A stretch of 64,000 nt of DNA from Athripsodes cinereus (Eukaryota; Arthropoda; Insecta; Trichoptera; Leptoceridae), in assembly GCA_947579605.1 (NCBI GenBank), contig OX388327.1, positions 5,939,122 to 6,003,121 of the forward strand. Reading direction: 5' to 3'. The notes below the pieces were generated by a model, which saw only the letters and a program-made list of their open reading frames with translations, was not told the DNA's origin and searched no databases. Positions 61,886-64,000 of the stretch are shown in pieces. The position numbers and the translations under genes were made by a program. Every line of letters begins with the position of its first letter. Positions within the stretch are counted from its first letter, which is position 1.

Positions 61886-62106
61886 TCAAATTTTCGATAC
61901 TGTTATCAACATGGACTCAGATTTCGAGTTACGGGAGTATGAAATTTTCGATACGAAAATTACGGGATGATGAAATTTTCGATACTGTTATCAACATGGA
62001 CTCAGATTTCGAGTTACGGGAGTATGAAATTTTCGATACGAAAATTACGGGATGATGAAATTTTCGATACTGTTATCAACATGGACTCAGATTTCGAGTT
62101 ACGAAA
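61801..62106 (+). repeat. 85-bp tandem repeat, 3.6 copies
   Basis: Units start at 61801, 61886, 61971 and 62056, nearly identical. Each begins TGAAATTTTCGATACTG (61886 has TCAAA) and itself contains a second TGAAATTTTCGATACG, a likely slippage seed. 85 is not a multiple of 3, so each unit shifts the frame. Confidence 0.95.
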
Positions 62107-62654
62107 AGATAGTAAAGGAAAAAATATTATTTATGTATACGAAACAAGTCTTAAACAATATACTGAGCATTCTCGTGTATCTACATAAGTATATCTACGA
62201 CACTAACATTCCAGAATTTTTTTTTTTTTTTTTGGAATCTGCATGTTAATGACGCGTAATCGTCATTTGACAATAAAGGAACATAATGGCATCATAAAAA
62301 ATAGTAAATAGTAATCGTAATTTATTTATTAGTGATTGATTATTATTGTAATAATTTTTACATAATGACATAAAACATTCATCGGCGTAGTGTTCCAGTC
62401 CTCATATAAATGACGGATAGGTAAGTATTGTTTATATGAAAAATATTTATAATTGAGTTTTATGTGTCTATTTACATTTTTGTGAGTCAAATATCACACA
62501 AAAGGGACACCAATGTCATTACTCAAATGATTGTATAAACAAAATATATCAGATAGATGATAGATTTACGACATACTTGAGAATTTAATATTGTATACAA
62601 AAGTGTTCCTCGTAGGTATAACATGGTCTCCAATTTTGAAGTCCTGTAAGGGTT
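62107..62654. other. Intergenic, AT-rich
   Basis: A poly-T run at 62218-62234. No gene recognised. Confidence 0.4.
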
Positions 62655-62715
62655 AATCCGCTCGCTATCACACTTGTGTGATATACTCTGATGGTGTACT
62701 GGTAGTAGTTGAAGC
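62655..62715 (+). repeat. SINE-A 3' end
   Basis: CGCTATCACACTTGTGTGAT then ACTCTGATGGTGTACTGG and a TAGTAG tail. Confidence 0.5.
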
Positions 62716-63395
62716 TCACCCTGCTTTGGTTGATCCATGGATAAGCAGAAATGCTGTTTAATGTCTTTTTTTAATATAATATGAAAGACTTTCAGATCGG
62801 CCATATTTTTGCAAAAAAAATATTTGTTAAAAAAGAGGGATCATTTCAATTGGCTCATGACATATGTAGGTGCGTGCGTGTGTGGGGGAAAAAAAGCATT
62901 GTTTACAGTACGGACAAAAAATCTTTAAGAAATTTTGTACACATTTTTAGAAAAATCTACATAATTTCCATACATGGGAGTGAAAAGACTTTATATTAAT
63001 CAAAAATTAGCAAATTATGCAAATTTTTATATAAAAAATTAAACATCACTAGTTTGTTTTGTGAAATTTGTTTGTAATGTAAAATTTGTTTGTCCACTGA
63101 AGTTTTTTCCTTTGAATAACAAATTTACGAGGCGTTCAGAACCACAGTGGATTAAGTAAAAATTTTTCTTGATATTGAGTTATTTTTATTTAAAGAAGGT
63201 GTATTTGGGTTTTTGTCATAAATTCAAATACAACTTGATACACCTTTTTTCGGTGGATTCTTGTTCTATAACCATTGATTTATTCAGTGCCGAAACAAAA
63301 AAAGCACAGCTAAAAATTTGAGCCACGTATGGCTCTAGTCCCCCATATTGTGTTGTAACAATGTGGTTATAATCCATTGACTTAATCTCCAAATA
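62716..63395. other. Intergenic, AT-rich
   Basis: A short antisense SINE-B end at about 63190-63248 (GGTGTATTTGGGTTTTTGTC). No gene recognised. Confidence 0.4.
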
Positions 63396-63570
63396 TCTTG
63401 TCGATTGTTTAGAGGTAGAGTCTCGGCCTCTTGAATATGGGGTTCGCAGTTCGATCCCAGGTGCCGGCAAACTCCCCTTTCACGACACAAGCTTTTAGCT
63501 TACTGTGAAAGGTGTATAAGGTTGTATTTGGGGTTTATAACAAAAATCCAGATAAATCTTTTTTAAAAAA
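63395..63570 (+). repeat. tRNA-derived SINE-B copy
   Basis: GAGGTAGAGTCTCGGCCTCT, B box GTTCGATCCC, then ACGACACAAGCTTTTAGCTT and GTGAAAGGTGTATAAGGTTG. Confidence 0.75.
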
Positions 63571-63611
63571 AACCTCTAATTTAGTTTCATGGACCTGATG
63601 CACTATGGTCC

Positions 63612-63768
63612 TGCCCCCCCTAGACAAACATGCACTTGGCGATTGACTATAAACAAATTTTCGACTAAACCGCAACAATAACACATAATTATATGGTACA
63701 TGTAGGTAGATTGTCGAAAAGTTTGCCAGTAGTCGATCGCTAAGTACGGTTTGTCTACGGCCCCTAAA
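63612..63768. mobile_element. MITE-C copy 3
   Basis: CTAGACAAACATGCACTTGG at the left, and its diverged inverse TAAGTACGGTTTGTCTACGG then CCCCTA at the right. Confidence 0.7.
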
Positions 63769-64000
63769 CGCCTCATATTGTATTTAGTGATAGTTTTCTA
63801 TTGCCATTATAATCAATATTCACAATTATTTTATATTTTGTGTGAAGTATTACTTTTAGGTTAGGATTGTATCATTGTGTTTGTAAAAGTGTAAAACATA
63901 TTATAACCATTATATTTGTATTTTCAATAAAAATAAAAGTGTTTCATTTTGAAAAAGAAGACAGAGAGCTGTGAATGTGTCTTATCTAAATTAAAAAAAC
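63769..64000. other. Intergenic to window end
   Basis: No recognisable feature. Confidence 0.4.

Larger units (their letters stand above)
61323..62106 (+). mobile_element. Fragment of a second piggyBac-like element, left end and first coding bases
   Basis: Begins at TTAA (61323-61326) followed by CTTTACCAGACGGC and the near-palindrome GTCAAACGTGTTTGAC (61343-61358). About 430 bp later (61775) an ATG opens MSKRKLSDDEIFDTVINMDS, which looks like the acidic N-terminus of piggyBac transposases. The right end and the catalytic part are not found. The assignment is tentative. Confidence 0.45.

Noticed and set aside
61323..62270. Complete piggyBac element
   Set aside because: A matching right end could not be found, and the catalytic region is absent.
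1..64000. CRISPR arrays, bacterial operons, endogenous viral genes
   Set aside because: No regularly spaced direct repeats with unique spacers, no prokaryotic gene organisation, and no capsid, polymerase or envelope-like frames apart from LINE proteins.

Overview
This is an AT-rich animal nuclear genome window, almost certainly from a moth or butterfly. Short GT-AG exons are separated by long repeat-filled introns. One repeat is a tRNA-derived SINE of a type I know from moths, and the genes are insect genes: tandem digestive serine proteases, a gustatory receptor, RPAP1 and a TRAF-type zinc finger protein. There is no sign of prokaryotic organisation, CRISPR or operons.

Layout. At 1-1696 (-) lies the 5' half of a secreted serine protease, cut by the window edge. 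Its paralogue is complete at 7890-11228 (-): 7 exons, 268 residues, full catalytic triad. The two share exon phases and a proximal promoter (TATA box, TCAGT initiator, palindromic GATA motif). Between them is a decayed piggyBac-like transposon (4204-7618). It holds a broken gene of a cysteine-motif arthropod family and the zinc-binding tail of its own transposase. The stretch 11229-18927 has no host gene I can recognise, only MITEs, SINEs and LINE tails. At 18928-25337 (+) a 9-exon, 450-residue gustatory receptor can be assembled with every splice phase agreeing. RPAP1, a factor for RNA polymerase II assembly and nuclear import, follows in the same orientation as one uninterrupted frame (25719-29444).

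From 33868 to 55440 (+) runs a 10-exon, 905-residue TRAF-type zinc finger gene (TRAFD1/FLN29-like). It has a tiny first exon, a 7.3 kb first intron, and three repeated C-terminal zinc fingers. Intron 6 contains a nearly complete antisense LINE of the CR1/jockey kind with both reading frames open (ORF1 50551-51582, ORF2 46849-49740). The last 8.5 kb holds no gene. It has nested DNA transposons (a pogo-like MITE inside a 1.5 kb element), a piggyBac-type MITE, a fragment of a piggyBac-like first exon expanded into 85-bp tandem repeats, and SINEs.

The host genes do not form a pathway; they are ordinary neighbours. The notable features are in the repeats. The strongest is a perfect 87+87 bp palindrome at 40134-40308 whose arms carry a hammerhead-ribozyme-like core. 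Others are the fold-back elements, the cargo-bearing piggyBac-like element and the target-site duplications that date the insertions. I identified families by reading translations and motifs; no database search was possible.
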